Below are positions 16,564 to 25,939 of a stretch of DNA of 64,000 bases, one piece after another. The notes under the pieces are model-generated. The model had not been told where the DNA came from. It made no database searches and worked only from the letters and a program-made list of their open reading frames with translations. The stretch comes from Paenibacillus sacheonensis. Its GTDB lineage: Bacteria > Bacillota > Bacilli > Paenibacillales > Paenibacillaceae. How positions within the stretch are numbered: the stretch's first letter is position 1; each line of letters opens with the position of its first letter. Position numbers and translations under genes: made by a program. The DNA is taken from NCBI RefSeq assembly GCF_009909195.1, contig NZ_JAAAMU010000002.1, forward strand, positions 310,001-374,000. Direction: 5' to 3'.

Positions 16564-19377
16564 ATGAAGCACGGAGGGAATGGGGCAGCACCGGAAGCGG
16601 CAGCGATCTGGTACGACGAGAGAGGACAAGAGCGGAACGCATATGCCAGATTCAGGCTTTCGTTCGATCTGACGGACAAGCCGGAAGCGGCAGGCTTGCA
16701 TCTGTTCGCGGATACGACCTATCAGTTGTACGTAAACGGCGAATTCGTTCGGAACGGCGGGATTCGTTTCGATCCCTCGCATCCCGTCTACGACACGCAT
16801 GATCTGACGGAATGGCTCGTCCCGGGCCGCAACACGATTGCGGTGCAAGTCAACTATGTCGGGCACAAGACGTTTATCACGATGAAATCGCAGGCCGGTT
16901 TTAAGGCATGGGGAAGCATCCAATCCACGGGCGGCGACTGCGTGAACGTAACGACGGGAACGGCGAGTTGGAAAGCGGCAGCGGCAAAGGCCTATCGTTA
17001 TGCAGCCAAGTCGAGTCTGTTCCTGAAGGCAGGCGACAGCTACGATCAGCGGCTGGACGAGCCGGGTTGGACGGATGCGAATTACGATGATTCCGCTTGG
17101 GCGGCAGGCGTGACGCTTCGGAACCAGGAGGCATGGGGAACACTGGAACCGCGCAGGATTCCTTACATGTCCGGCGATCCGATCGCCGTGGAGAAGGTGC
17201 TGCATGTATTGCCGCTGGAGCCGGTCGAGGATATCTATTCGTTCAGCGTGCCGCTGCCGCATGTCAACGAGATTCATGAACCGGACGCGTCGAGCGCGTT
17301 CATGGCGGTCACGACGTGGATCTACGCGCCGGAAGATACCAGGACGACTATGGGCTTGTATTACCAGCGCACATGGCTGAACGGAGAGCGGATACCGGAC
17401 GGCTTGTACTCGCCGAACAAGAGCATGAGGCTGAATCACCGGATTCGACTCCGACAAGGGTGGAATCACTATTTCGCCGAGACCGGCGCCATGCAGGATA
17501 TGCATCATCATTATGTCGGACTGCCGAAGCACGCCGGGTTCGTCTTGTCGGCCGATCGTAATCCGGAGACGGGTATCCGATTCAGACGTTCGCCGGTCGT
17601 ATCGGCAGAGGTTTACGAGCGGCATCTGCGGGATCTGGAAATTCCATACCGACAGGAGGAGCGCTTGGAGGCGGTCGGAGGCTGGATCGAGGTGAGCCGG
17701 GATGAAACGGGCGAGAGCCCGACCCTGTCGAGCGGTTGGGACAACTATGGAGAGCCGATCGAGAAATTGGAGCCCGCGCAGCTGACGAATGCTTCGTTTC
17801 CGCTGGAGCGCTACCCGCACGGCTTCTCGCTGCTGCTTGACCTCGGGATGACGCGGCTCGTCTCTCCGCGAATCGTCATCGAAGGAGCCGGCGGCGCCGT
17901 CGTCGATCTGACGTATGGCGAGCATCTGAACGAGGACGGCAAGCATCTGCGTCATACCCATTGGTATGGCCTGGGAGACCGCGCGTATGGGGATGCGGAC
18001 GAGGAACGGCTCGAATGGCGGCTGACGCAGCCCAGAGGATTCCGCTTTGTCCAACTCACGGTACGCCATCCGCTGCAGGATGTGAAGCTCAGGGAGCTGG
18101 ACCTGCGATCGGCCAGCTATCCGGCGGAAGAGAAGGGACGATTCAGCTGCTCCGATCCGCTGCTCGAGCAGATCTGGGCGATGGGCGTTCGCACGGAGGC
18201 CGTGAACATGGAGGATGCTTATACGGACTGCGTCACTCGCGAGCGCGGCCAATATATACGGGACACGATTATCCAGTACCACAACAATTTGGCCGTATTC
18301 GGGGATCAAGCCTTGATGCGCCGCTGTCTGGAGCTGGTCGGGCAATCGCCGGACGCGACGAACAAGTTCCGGGCGGTCTATCCCAATACGGGCGATTACA
18401 CGATTTCCGACTTTGCGTTAAATGCCTTGGAAGGATTCGATGCGTATTATGCGCAGACAGGCGACGGCGAGCTGATCGTGGACTACTGGGATGCCATGAT
18501 GCGCAACCTATCGTGGTTCCACGAGCTGGCGGACGAACGGGAGGATCTGCTGCTGGATGCGGAGTGGGACGTGAAACGCGGGATCAAGGCGCATTACGGC
18601 GGCTTTCATGGCGATCTGGCCATCGCGGAGGGCTACATGGCGACGACCGGCATTCACTGCGTGTTCAGCTGCACCTATCTGATCGCGCTGCAAAGCGCGG
18701 CCAGGCTCGCCGATGCCATAGGCAAGGAAGCGGACAAGGTCGAGCTAGACCGAAGGATTGCGATTCTCGCATCTTCCATCCAGAACGGCTTCTGGGACGA
18801 AGAGAAGGGCTGCTTCGCCGATAATCTGGACCGAACGACGCATTCCGCTCATGCGAGCCTCTTCGCGGCGCGGGCAGGGATACTGATCGCTGAACGGTTG
18901 GAACCGGTCAAACGGCATGTACGCCGTTCGCTGCGCTCGTTGTTCGTAAACGGATACGGACCGGAGGATGGCGTCTATGTCTCGCCGAGCTTCTCGTTCT
19001 ATATCTTCGAAGGGCTGTACGCGCTCGGACTCGCGGACACGGCCGAGCGGATGATGCGCCAAGGCTGGGGCTGGTTCCTGCAGCAGGGCTTGAAGCAGAC
19101 GCCGGAGTACTTCGACTTGTCGAACAGTTTGTGCCATGCGTGGTCTTCGTGTCCGACGTATTTCTTGTCCCGGCATGTGCTGGGCGTCCAATTGCCGGTT
19201 GAAGGTTCGAAGGAAGTCTTGATTCGGGTGCTGACCGGGGACATTACGGAAGCCGAAGGCGCCGTGCCGCTGGCGAACGGACTCGTCGAGGTCAAATGGC
19301 ATGCTTCCCCGGATGGGAAGCGCGTCTTCGATTACGTTCGGGTGCCCGAGGGTTATCGGGCCGTCGTCGTCTCGTAA
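16564..19377 (+). CDS. Alpha-L-rhamnosidase-like glycoside hydrolase (GH78 type)
   Basis: A 937-residue protein without a signal peptide, so probably cytoplasmic. The N-terminal beta-sandwich modules (about 1-500) include LHLFADTTYQLYVNGEFV, typical of the rhamnosidase N-terminal domain. The six-hairpin catalytic domain starts near 530 and contains DCVTRERGQYIRD with a conserved Glu at residue 560, matching the GH78 general-acid region, plus a C-terminal beta domain. Related unsaturated or rhamnose-containing oligosaccharides are likely substrates. Start is uncertain: ATG 16564 has GGGAG at 11 bases, while GTG 16552 and ATG 16528 are in frame. The divergent AraC gene is the likely regulator. 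Confidence 0.8.
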   Translation: MKHGGNGAAPEAAAIWYDERGQERNAYARFRLSFDLTDKPEAAGLHLFADTTYQLYVNGEFVRNGGIRFDPSHPVYDTHDLTEWLVPGRNTIAVQVNYVGHKTFITMKSQAGFKAWGSIQSTGGDCVNVTTGTASWKAAAAKAYRYAAKSSLFLKAGDSYDQRLDEPGWTDANYDDSAWAAGVTLRNQEAWGTLEPRRIPYMSGDPIAVEKVLHVLPLEPVEDIYSFSVPLPHVNEIHEPDASSAFMAVTTWIYAPEDTRTTMGLYYQRTWLNGERIPDGLYSPNKSMRLNHRIRLRQGWNHYFAETGAMQDMHHHYVGLPKHAGFVLSADRNPETGIRFRRSPVVSAEVYERHLRDLEIPYRQEERLEAVGGWIEVSRDETGESPTLSSGWDNYGEPIEKLEPAQLTNASFPLERYPHGFSLLLDLGMTRLVSPRIVIEGAGGAVVDLTYGEHLNEDGKHLRHTHWYGLGDRAYGDADEERLEWRLTQPRGFRFVQLTVRHPLQDVKLRELDLRSASYPAEEKGRFSCSDPLLEQIWAMGVRTEAVNMEDAYTDCVTRERGQYIRDTIIQYHNNLAVFGDQALMRRCLELVGQSPDATNKFRAVYPNTGDYTISDFALNALEGFDAYYAQTGDGELIVDYWDAMMRNLSWFHELADEREDLLLDAEWDVKRGIKAHYGGFHGDLAIAEGYMATTGIHCVFSCTYLIALQSAARLADAIGKEADKVELDRRIAILASSIQNGFWDEEKGCFADNLDRTTHSAHASLFAARAGILIAERLEPVKRHVRRSLRSLFVNGYGPEDGVYVSPSFSFYIFEGLYALGLADTAERMMRQGWGWFLQQGLKQTPEYFDLSNSLCHAWSSCPTYFLSRHVLGVQLPVEGSKEVLIRVLTGDITEAEGAVPLANGLVEVKWHASPDGKRVFDYVRVPEGYRAVVVS

Positions 19378-19434
19378 CGTGCAGCGCCAATCGCTTGGAG
19401 TCTAATACGGACATCGTAAACTTCCGCATATGAA

Positions 19435-19479
19435 AAAGGGGTAGTCCAAAAGCCGTTAGGCTTATGGAACTGCCCCTTT
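19435..19479. terminator. Terminator between GH78-like and SgrR-like genes
   Basis: AAAGGGG-AGT-CCA pairs with TGG-ACT-CCCCTTT. On the minus strand it ends in a U-run, so it serves mainly the SgrR-like gene. Confidence 0.75.
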
Positions 19480-19496
19480 GTTCTTCGTCCGCTTTC

Positions 19497-21407
19497 TTAC
19501 AGGGCGTTCAACGGCTCCGGTTTAAACCACAAGTCGCGGAACCGTACCCAGCCCAGCGATTCCAGCGCAATGCCGCGAACGGAAGGATGGAAGGCGGTTT
19601 TCAAATGTTTGCGATACAGGAACAGGAGCAAATGCGAGGCACAGAGCTCGCCCTCCATTTCGAGCAGCGCGCGGGTTCGCATCTCTGCGCTCGGAAGGGC
19701 GAGGAGGGCGGTGATCCTTCGCTCCAAATCGGCCTGCGTGTCCAGCGATAAATGATGCAGCATGCTCTTGAACAGCTCGATCAGCCGCAGCTCGCGATGC
19801 TCGTCCAGCATGACGGCGAACAGCAGCAGGTCCGCGGTCAGCCGCGACTCGCCCTTGAACATCTCGGCGGGAAGGAGCTTAATGTCCAGCCGGATGCCTG
19901 CTTGCCTGCACTCATCCCGGACGAGCTCGGCATCGGATTGATATTGAGGAATGGTGGCCAGCACGATCGTCTCGCCCGTATAGCCGGAAGCCTTCAACTT
20001 ATCCGCCGGAGACGGGGTTGCGGTTACCGCCGATGCAACTGACGCGGCTGACGAAGCCGTACCGTCCGAAGCCGTACCCGCCGAAGCTGCCGCTTGCGTT
20101 CCGGCCGTTGCGCGGACCGCCGTATCCGTTCGCTCGAAGCCGCGTGCAGGGAGCGGACGACCGGGCCAGAAGCTTTCCGCTCTCTCGATCACGTCGCCCG
20201 ACAGCCGCTCGATCAATTTGGTCCGGTCCAACAGCTCGTGCAGCGCTTCGCGGAGCGCGGGCCGGCGCAGAGGACCCTCGCGCAGTTCGTTGACGGTCAG
20301 GAATTTGCAGGTCATGCCCGACTGCCGCACCTGCTGCAGCTGCTTCGCCGCGGGCTCCGTCAGCCTGACGTTATGCATCACTTGGAAAGACGGCTTTCCG
20401 CCATCCGCGCCGAAGCGAGTCGTTTCCGTCTCCGTCCATACCTCCACTACATCCAGGAAGCCGCGGCCTTGAAAGTACGACTCGAACGCCTCCAGCGTAT
20501 AGATGCCATGCTCGCTGCCGGCAAGACGGAATGGACCGGTGCCGATCGGACGGCTGCCGAACGAAGCGCTCGTCTGATCCGGCATGTCGGGCACGATCGA
20601 TGCGCGGTTCGTCGTCAGGAAAGGCAGGAACAGCTCGTTGGGCGCCTTCAGTCGGAACGAAATCGTGCGTTCGTCTTGAATGTGGATCGCTTCCAGATCC
20701 CCGTACACCCAATAGAACAATCCTTTGGGCGCGATACGCCGCAGCCGTTCGAAAGTGAATTTGACGTCCGCTGCCGTAAGCTCCCGTCCATGGTGGAACA
20801 GGACGCCTTTGCGCAGGAAAAACGTCCATGTCCGCCGCGAATCGTCGACCTCCCACGCATGCGCCAGCTGAGGCAGTACCTCTTCGCCGCCGGGACTCAT
20901 GCGGACGAGCCCGTCGAACAACTGGTTGACGAGATGCGATTCGCCGGCGAAGTGCATGTCCGCTGGATCCAGGGAACGGATCCGCTGGGGCAGCGGGAAA
21001 CGCAGCACGTCCAGCCGCCGCTCGCCGCGAACCTCGGAATGAAAGCCGAACCGATCGGACAGCCATGCCTGGAATCGGGAACGCAGTCCGCTTCCGCCTT
21101 CGTCCGTTTCCTGGAGGTAAGAGATGGCGCTCTGCAAATCCTGCTTCTCCGCAATCTCCTGCGCTTCCGCCAGCATCATTTCTTCCTTGCCTGCCAAGAA
21201 CCGGAGAACGGAGCGATTGCCGCGTCCGCGCTTGGACTCCCAGCTCAGCCAAGACTCTCGCTGCATCCGCTGCAGCAGCAGCACCATGTTCCGGTGCGTG
21301 CAATCCAGCGCGTCCGCCAGCTCCTGCGTGGTCGTCTCGAGCGGCTCCTGCTCCTTAACATGCTTATAAAGGCTCCGAAGCGCCAGATAATGCCGTCGTA
21401 TTTTCAC
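19497..21407 (-). CDS. SgrR-family transcriptional regulator (wHTH + solute-binding domain)
   Basis: A 636-residue regulator with two parts. An N-terminal winged helix of the SgrR type covers about 1-110 (YLALRSLYKHVKE, TTQELADALDCTHRNMVLLLQRM). A family-5 solute-binding protein domain follows from about 150 to the end (RSLDPADMHFAGESHLVNQL, TAADVKFTFERLR, IGTGPFRL). There is no signal peptide, so the binding domain senses a cytoplasmic ligand. An ATG at 21470 is in frame, but the GTG at 21407 follows GGGAGTGAG and opens at the family-typical N-terminus. An Ala/Thr/Ser-rich insertion lies around residues 435-480. It is divergent from the DUF4173 gene. Confidence 0.85.
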   Translation of the reverse strand: MKIRRHYLALRSLYKHVKEQEPLETTTQELADALDCTHRNMVLLLQRMQRESWLSWESKRGRGNRSVLRFLAGKEEMMLAEAQEIAEKQDLQSAISYLQETDEGGSGLRSRFQAWLSDRFGFHSEVRGERRLDVLRFPLPQRIRSLDPADMHFAGESHLVNQLFDGLVRMSPGGEEVLPQLAHAWEVDDSRRTWTFFLRKGVLFHHGRELTAADVKFTFERLRRIAPKGLFYWVYGDLEAIHIQDERTISFRLKAPNELFLPFLTTNRASIVPDMPDQTSASFGSRPIGTGPFRLAGSEHGIYTLEAFESYFQGRGFLDVVEVWTETETTRFGADGGKPSFQVMHNVRLTEPAAKQLQQVRQSGMTCKFLTVNELREGPLRRPALREALHELLDRTKLIERLSGDVIERAESFWPGRPLPARGFERTDTAVRATAGTQAAASAGTASDGTASSAASVASAVTATPSPADKLKASGYTGETIVLATIPQYQSDAELVRDECRQAGIRLDIKLLPAEMFKGESRLTADLLLFAVMLDEHRELRLIELFKSMLHHLSLDTQADLERRITALLALPSAEMRTRALLEMEGELCASHLLLFLYRKHLKTAFHPSVRGIALESLGWVRFRDLWFKPEPLNAL

Positions 21408-21510
21408 CGTATTCTCACTCCCGCTGCACCATCTATATAAAATATGAAATGACGAGAAGTTATCTTTCACTTTTTGTTCTTATTTTATCGGTTAGAATAA
21501 AAGGAAGCAA

Positions 21511-21526
21511 GCGCCAGTATTGGCGC
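21511..21526. promoter_or_regulatory. Perfect inverted repeat GCGCCA-GTAT-TGGCGC
   Basis: A perfect 6-bp dyad with a four-base spacer lies 20 bp upstream of the DUF4173 start, in the divergent region with the SgrR-like gene. It could be an operator; no known regulator is assigned. Confidence 0.4.
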
Positions 21527-21545
21527 ATGAATGGAGCGTGTAAGG

Positions 21546-23096
21546 ATGCGAAATCCGGCACCTTGGCAGCGAAGATACGAGAATATCGCCCTGCTGTCGC
21601 TGTTGTTTGGCATCGTTAGCCAATATTTGTTCGTCGGGAACGGGTTTAATTTGTCCGTGCCGTTATTTGTCCTCGCTTTCTATGGACTGTTCTTCTACGC
21701 GGTGAAGGGGCGGATCGGCGGGTTCGAGCAATGGCGCGGCCAATCCAGGTCCGGCTGGCTGCTCGGCTTCCCGGTCGTGCTGCTGTCGCTGACGTTCGCG
21801 ATCTACGCCAATGCGCTGTTTCGCGGCTTGAACGTTGCGATTCTCCCGGCGCTCGTGGCCGCGCAGACCGTGCTGCTGACCCGCAGCAGCGCGAAGCCGT
21901 GGTTTCGAACGGGCTTCTACGCCGACGTGCTGTACTTGTCGTTGATCAAACCGTTCGCCTATCTCGGCGTTCCGTTCGGCTTGCTGGCCGATCGTTTCAT
22001 GCCAAACGGCGAGGGAGACAACCGATCGGCGCCAAGCAAGCTGCGGCGAATCTTGTTCGGACTGCTGCTTGCGGCACCGCTGCTCGGACTCGTTATCGGC
22101 CTGCTGGCTTCCGCCGACCGAATCTTCAACGAGCTGGTCTGGCGTATTCCAAGACTGCTGTTTCACTGGAATTTGTTCGACGGTTTTATTCGCATCTTCC
22201 TCTGCGCGCTGTTCGCCTGTTATGCGTTCTGTTACTTGTGGGCGATCCTCTTCAATCGCAGCGGAGATCATCGGGAGGAAGCGGCGGCAGGCGAATGGAA
22301 CGGGCTGTCGGTCTCGGCCTACAGCGCGAAACGAACGCCGTTCGCGTTCGACTCGCTTACGGCCTGCACGCTCTTGATCAGCTTCAACCTCGTCTATCTC
22401 TTGTTCGCGGCGATCCAGTTCTCGTATCTGTTCGGCGCATCGAGAGGGCTGCTGCCGTCAGGCGTCGTCTATGCCGAGTATGCAAGGCAGGGCTTCGCCC
22501 AATTGATCGTCGTCGCGCTCATTAATTTGATCCTCCTGCTGTGCGGGCTTCATCTGGTCAAGCGGGGAGAGCGAACAGGAGAACGGGTACGCAAACTATC
22601 GCTCAGTCTGCTCGTCGGCTGCACGGTGATTATGTTGATTTCGGCCTTCACGCGGCTGTCGCTCTACGAGGAGATGTACGGCTATACGCAGACAAGGCTG
22701 CTCGTGCACGGCTTCATGATCTTCCTCTGCTTCATCCTGGCAGCCTCGCTGTTTCGGATATGGAATGCGCATTTCTCGCTGGCGAAGACGTATATCGGAC
22801 TTGCTATTGCGGCCTATCTCGTCATGAATTATGCTAATCTTGACGCGATGATCGCGGAACGGAATTGCGCCCGGTATGAGAGCAGCGGAAGAATCGACGA
22901 GGCCTACTTAATGACGCTGTCCGCGGATGCGCTCCCGGCGCTGCTGAAGCTGGAAGCCAAACACAAGAACGGCGTCGATGGACTCGATATCGTCATCGCG
23001 AGCATACGCGAGCAATCGGCGAGCGAGCATGGCTGGCCGGGCTGGAATTGGTCCAAATCCAGAGCCGAACGGGCTAGCGGTCTAGCAGAAGAATGA
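21546..23096 (+). CDS. DUF4173-domain multi-spanning membrane protein
   Basis: A 516-residue membrane protein with about twelve hydrophobic helices and a soluble C-terminal tail of about 100 residues (NYANLDAMIAERNCARYESSGRIDEAYL). This combination is typical of DUF4173/DUF4153 proteins of Firmicutes, whose function is unknown. The ATG at 21546 has GGAG ten bases upstream; the ATG at 21531 has no RBS. The stop is followed after 37 bases by the MmcQ/YjbR-type gene, possibly co-transcribed. Confidence 0.8.
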   Translation: MRNPAPWQRRYENIALLSLLFGIVSQYLFVGNGFNLSVPLFVLAFYGLFFYAVKGRIGGFEQWRGQSRSGWLLGFPVVLLSLTFAIYANALFRGLNVAILPALVAAQTVLLTRSSAKPWFRTGFYADVLYLSLIKPFAYLGVPFGLLADRFMPNGEGDNRSAPSKLRRILFGLLLAAPLLGLVIGLLASADRIFNELVWRIPRLLFHWNLFDGFIRIFLCALFACYAFCYLWAILFNRSGDHREEAAAGEWNGLSVSAYSAKRTPFAFDSLTACTLLISFNLVYLLFAAIQFSYLFGASRGLLPSGVVYAEYARQGFAQLIVVALINLILLLCGLHLVKRGERTGERVRKLSLSLLVGCTVIMLISAFTRLSLYEEMYGYTQTRLLVHGFMIFLCFILAASLFRIWNAHFSLAKTYIGLAIAAYLVMNYANLDAMIAERNCARYESSGRIDEAYLMTLSADALPALLKLEAKHKNGVDGLDIVIASIREQSASEHGWPGWNWSKSRAERASGLAEE

Positions 23097-23133
23097 TCGG
23101 CCAATAATGAAAACGAAGGGAGCTGACCGGGAC

Positions 23134-23517
23134 ATGGCAGCGATCGATAAGATCGACCGGCTATATGCGAAAGCCAGCGAATATTGTCTCTCGTTCCCAG
23201 GAACGAGCGAACGCGAGAGCCACGGTTCTTCGGCCTTCTTCATCGACGGGAAGAAAGCGTTCGTGCACTTTCGTAACAACCACCACGGCGACGGAAACAT
23301 CGGGATCTGGTGCGCGGCTCCCCCGGGCGTCCAGCAGCTGCTGACAGCGGGTAATCCGGACGTTTATTACGTGCCGGCCTATGTGGGGCATCTTGGCTGG
23401 GTCGGCGTTCGGCTGGACCGCGCGGACGGCTGGGAAGAAATCGCTGCCGCGATCGGCGATGCCTATGCGGCACGGGCGCCGAAGAAATACCTCGCGCAGC
23501 TTGCCGACCGCGTTTAA
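23134..23517 (+). CDS. MmcQ/YjbR (DUF419) family protein
   Basis: A 127-residue soluble protein of the MmcQ/YjbR fold. Family features are the CLSFPGTSERESHGSSAFFIDGKK start, the GHLGWVGVRLD stretch and a C-terminal YLAQL helix. Members have a double-wing DNA-binding-like fold but no proven general role. The ATG at 23134 follows AAGGGAG at ten bases and is preferred to an in-frame ATG at 23107 that lacks an RBS. It lies close behind the DUF4173 gene and may share its transcript. Confidence 0.83.
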   Translation: MAAIDKIDRLYAKASEYCLSFPGTSERESHGSSAFFIDGKKAFVHFRNNHHGDGNIGIWCAAPPGVQQLLTAGNPDVYYVPAYVGHLGWVGVRLDRADGWEEIAAAIGDAYAARAPKKYLAQLADRV

Positions 23518-23561
23518 CTTCACGCTGCCTGCGAAGGAAAGCTCATCTTGGCTAACATAAC

Positions 23562-23589
23562 TTGACAGGCACGAGGCTGCTGTTGTATT
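23562..23589 (+). promoter_or_regulatory. Sigma-A promoter of the T-box-proS unit
   Basis: TTGACA (23562-23567) and TGTATT (23584-23589) are 16 bp apart, just before the T-box leader. Confidence 0.6.
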
Positions 23590-23607
23590 TTTAGAACCAA
23601 TCATCAA

Positions 23608-23861
23608 ATGACCGTTATCAAGGACATGCCATTCCGCAATCGCTGCGAACAGAGAGGGAGCCCGCCGGCTGAGAAGCTTCCCGCAGACGCAGATTGGCCC
23701 CGCCTTGTAGTCGCTGCAAGGAAATCCGAGTATTTGCAGCCGGGAGATCCCCGTTATCCGAACCAGAGCGCCGAGCGGCAGCATTCGCTGCAATCGGCTG
23801 AATTTGGGGTGGTACCACGAGCACGCACTCGTCCCTTAACCAGGGATGGGTGCGTGTTTTT
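23608..23861 (+). promoter_or_regulatory. T-box leader controlling proS
   Basis: The T-box core TGGGGTGGTACCACG is at 23805-23819. The U after TGG would pair with an A discriminator base, as in tRNA-Pro. Upstream, AGAGAG and the stem-I apical elements are seen around 23650-23685, and CCC/CCG triplets (Pro codons) lie at 23698-23702 where the specifier loop is expected. The terminator uses CACGCAC (23822-23828) and GTGCGTG (23850-23856) followed by five T. Uncharged tRNA-Pro should favour the antiterminator and turn on proS. The 5' boundary is approximate. Confidence 0.92.
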
Positions 23862-23905
23862 GCTTGTCACGGGATGCGTGAGTTCAAACGAAGAGGAGAA
23901 TGGAT

Positions 23906-25657
23906 ATGCGACAACAATCGTTATTGGCGCCTACGATGCGCGAGACGCCGGCCGATGCGGAGGCCGTCAGCCACCAGCTGCTGGTGAGGGGAGGGTATAT
24001 CCGCCAGCTGTCCGCGGGGGTTTATTCGTTCCTGCCGCTCGGCAGGCGCGTCCTGCGCAATGCGGAACGGATCGTTCGCGAGGAGATGGAACGGACGGGG
24101 GCGCAGGAAGTCTTGCTGCCGGCGCTTCAGCCGGCCGACTTATGGCGCAAGTCGGGCAGGTACGAGGTATACGGTCCGGAGCTGGTTCGCCTGCGCGACC
24201 GCGGCGATCGGGAATTCGTGCTCGGGCCAACGCACGAGGAGGTCATCACGGAGCTGGTCGGTCAAGAAATCGCCACGTACCGGAAGCTGCCGGTGACGCT
24301 GTTCCAAATCCAGACGAAGTTTCGCGACGAGCGCCGTCCGCGATTCGGGCTGCTGCGCTGCAGGGAGTTCGTCATGAAGGACGCCTACTCGTTCGCGGCA
24401 AACTGGGAAGACCTGGATACCGCCTATCGCGCGATGTACGATGCGTATCATCGAATCTTCGAGCGGAGCGGACTTGCGTTCCGTGCGGTGGAAGCCGATG
24501 CCGGGGCGATCGGAGGCGAAGGCGGCACGCATGAATTCATGGCCATTGCCGAGTCCGGCGAGGATGATGTCGTGACATGCAGCCACTGCGACTATGCGGC
24601 CAATATGGAGAAGGCTGCCGGGCGTCCGGCTGTTCGCGGCAATAATATAGAAGCGGCGGGGGACAATGCAGCGGAAGCCGAGAAATTCCATACGCCGGGC
24701 TTGCGCAGCATCGAGGATCTGGTGACGGCACTTGGCATTCGCGGCGGCGAGCTGATCAAGACGCTGATCTATATGGCGGACGGAAAACCCGCCGCGGTGC
24801 TCATCCGCGGCGACCGTACGCTTAACGAGACGAAGGTGAAGAACGCGCTTGATGCCGTCGAGCTGGAGCTCGCGGACAGCGAGACGGTTCGGGCAGTTAC
24901 GGGCGCGAGCACCGGATTTGCCGGTCCGATCGGCCTGCAGGTCCCGCTGCTCGTCGATGAAGAAGTCGCCGTTATGCGGCATGGCGTTGCCGGAGCGAAC
25001 GAGACGGATTATCATGTCCGGCATGTCGTGCCGGGCAGGGATTTTCCGCTTGAAACCGTCGGGGACTTCCGCAATGTCGCGGAAGACGAAGCGTGTCCGA
25101 ACTGCGAGGAAGGAAAGCTCCGCTTGATCAGAGGCATCGAGATCGGCCATGTGTTCAAGCTGGGCACGAAATACAGCGAGAAGCTCGGTGCCGCCTTCGT
25201 GGACGCCGATGGCGAAAGCCGGCCGATCATCATGGGCTGCTACGGCATCGGAGTGACGCGTCTCCTGTCGGCCGTCATCGAACAGCATCACGACGAGAAC
25301 GGGATGATCTGGCCGGCCGAGCTGGCGCCTTTCAAGGTGCATGTCATTCCGGTCTCGCATCAAGACGAAGCGCAGATGGCGGCGGCGAACCGGCTGTACG
25401 ACGAGCTTCGGGAAGCGGGCATCGATACGCTGCTCGACGATCGCGGCGAACGGCTGGGCGTCAAGCTGAAGGACGCCGACTTGATCGGCATCCCGATTCG
25501 AATCGTCATCGGCAAAGGAATTGCCGAGGGCGAGGTCGAATGGAAAGCGCGCGGAAGCGAAGGCGCGGCGGAACGCGTGGCCTTGGACCGGATCTGCGCG
25601 TCCGTGCGCGATTGGCTTGCCGAACGTCGCCGTTTTTGCTTGACTCCGAAGGGCTGA
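23906..25657 (+). CDS. proS: Prolyl-tRNA synthetase, bacterial type with editing insert
   Basis: A 583-residue class II aminoacyl-tRNA synthetase that charges tRNA-Pro. The catalytic core carries motif 2 around FRDERRPRFGLLRCREF and motif 3 near GCYGIGVTRLLSAV. The YbaK-like INS editing domain lies between, at about residues 235-395 (LIKTLIYMADGKPAAVLIRGDRTLNETK), marking the bacterial type. The C-terminal anticodon-binding domain starts near 470 (FKVHVIPVSHQDEAQ). The ATG at 23906 fits GAGGAGA better than the ATG two codons earlier. It is controlled by the T-box leader and followed by a terminator. Confidence 0.95.
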   Translation: MRQQSLLAPTMRETPADAEAVSHQLLVRGGYIRQLSAGVYSFLPLGRRVLRNAERIVREEMERTGAQEVLLPALQPADLWRKSGRYEVYGPELVRLRDRGDREFVLGPTHEEVITELVGQEIATYRKLPVTLFQIQTKFRDERRPRFGLLRCREFVMKDAYSFAANWEDLDTAYRAMYDAYHRIFERSGLAFRAVEADAGAIGGEGGTHEFMAIAESGEDDVVTCSHCDYAANMEKAAGRPAVRGNNIEAAGDNAAEAEKFHTPGLRSIEDLVTALGIRGGELIKTLIYMADGKPAAVLIRGDRTLNETKVKNALDAVELELADSETVRAVTGASTGFAGPIGLQVPLLVDEEVAVMRHGVAGANETDYHVRHVVPGRDFPLETVGDFRNVAEDEACPNCEEGKLRLIRGIEIGHVFKLGTKYSEKLGAAFVDADGESRPIIMGCYGIGVTRLLSAVIEQHHDENGMIWPAELAPFKVHVIPVSHQDEAQMAAANRLYDELREAGIDTLLDDRGERLGVKLKDADLIGIPIRIVIGKGIAEGEVEWKARGSEGAAERVALDRICASVRDWLAERRRFCLTPKG

Positions 25658-25763
25658 CATTGTATCCTGAATGAAATCAACGGAAGTTTGACGCATGCCA
25701 TCGCGAGGAATACGGCTTAGCCTGCTCGCTGTACAACTTGAATATGGATTCGCGCATTACGGA

Positions 25764-25792
25764 GGAGCCTGTCGCCAAGGGCTCCTTTTTTT
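25764..25792 (+). terminator. Terminator after proS
   Basis: GGAGCC and GGCTCC flank a ten-base loop and are followed by seven T. Confidence 0.82.
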
Positions 25793-25939
25793 GTTTTTCG
25801 GTCATACGAACGGGAGGGTGGCATGCATGGACAGGACGAGGGGGATAGATGTCGAGATGGGATGACTGCCGTTCGCGGGTAAAACGCAGTCCTTATTCAA
25901 ATCCTTTAGAGAACAGGTTTTTATTGGAGGGAGCGCGAT

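Noticed and set aside
15553-18345. Minus-strand frame of 930 codons extending the AraC gene upstream
   Set aside because: The extension runs antisense through the GH78-like gene; the AraC domains and RBS place the start at 16410.
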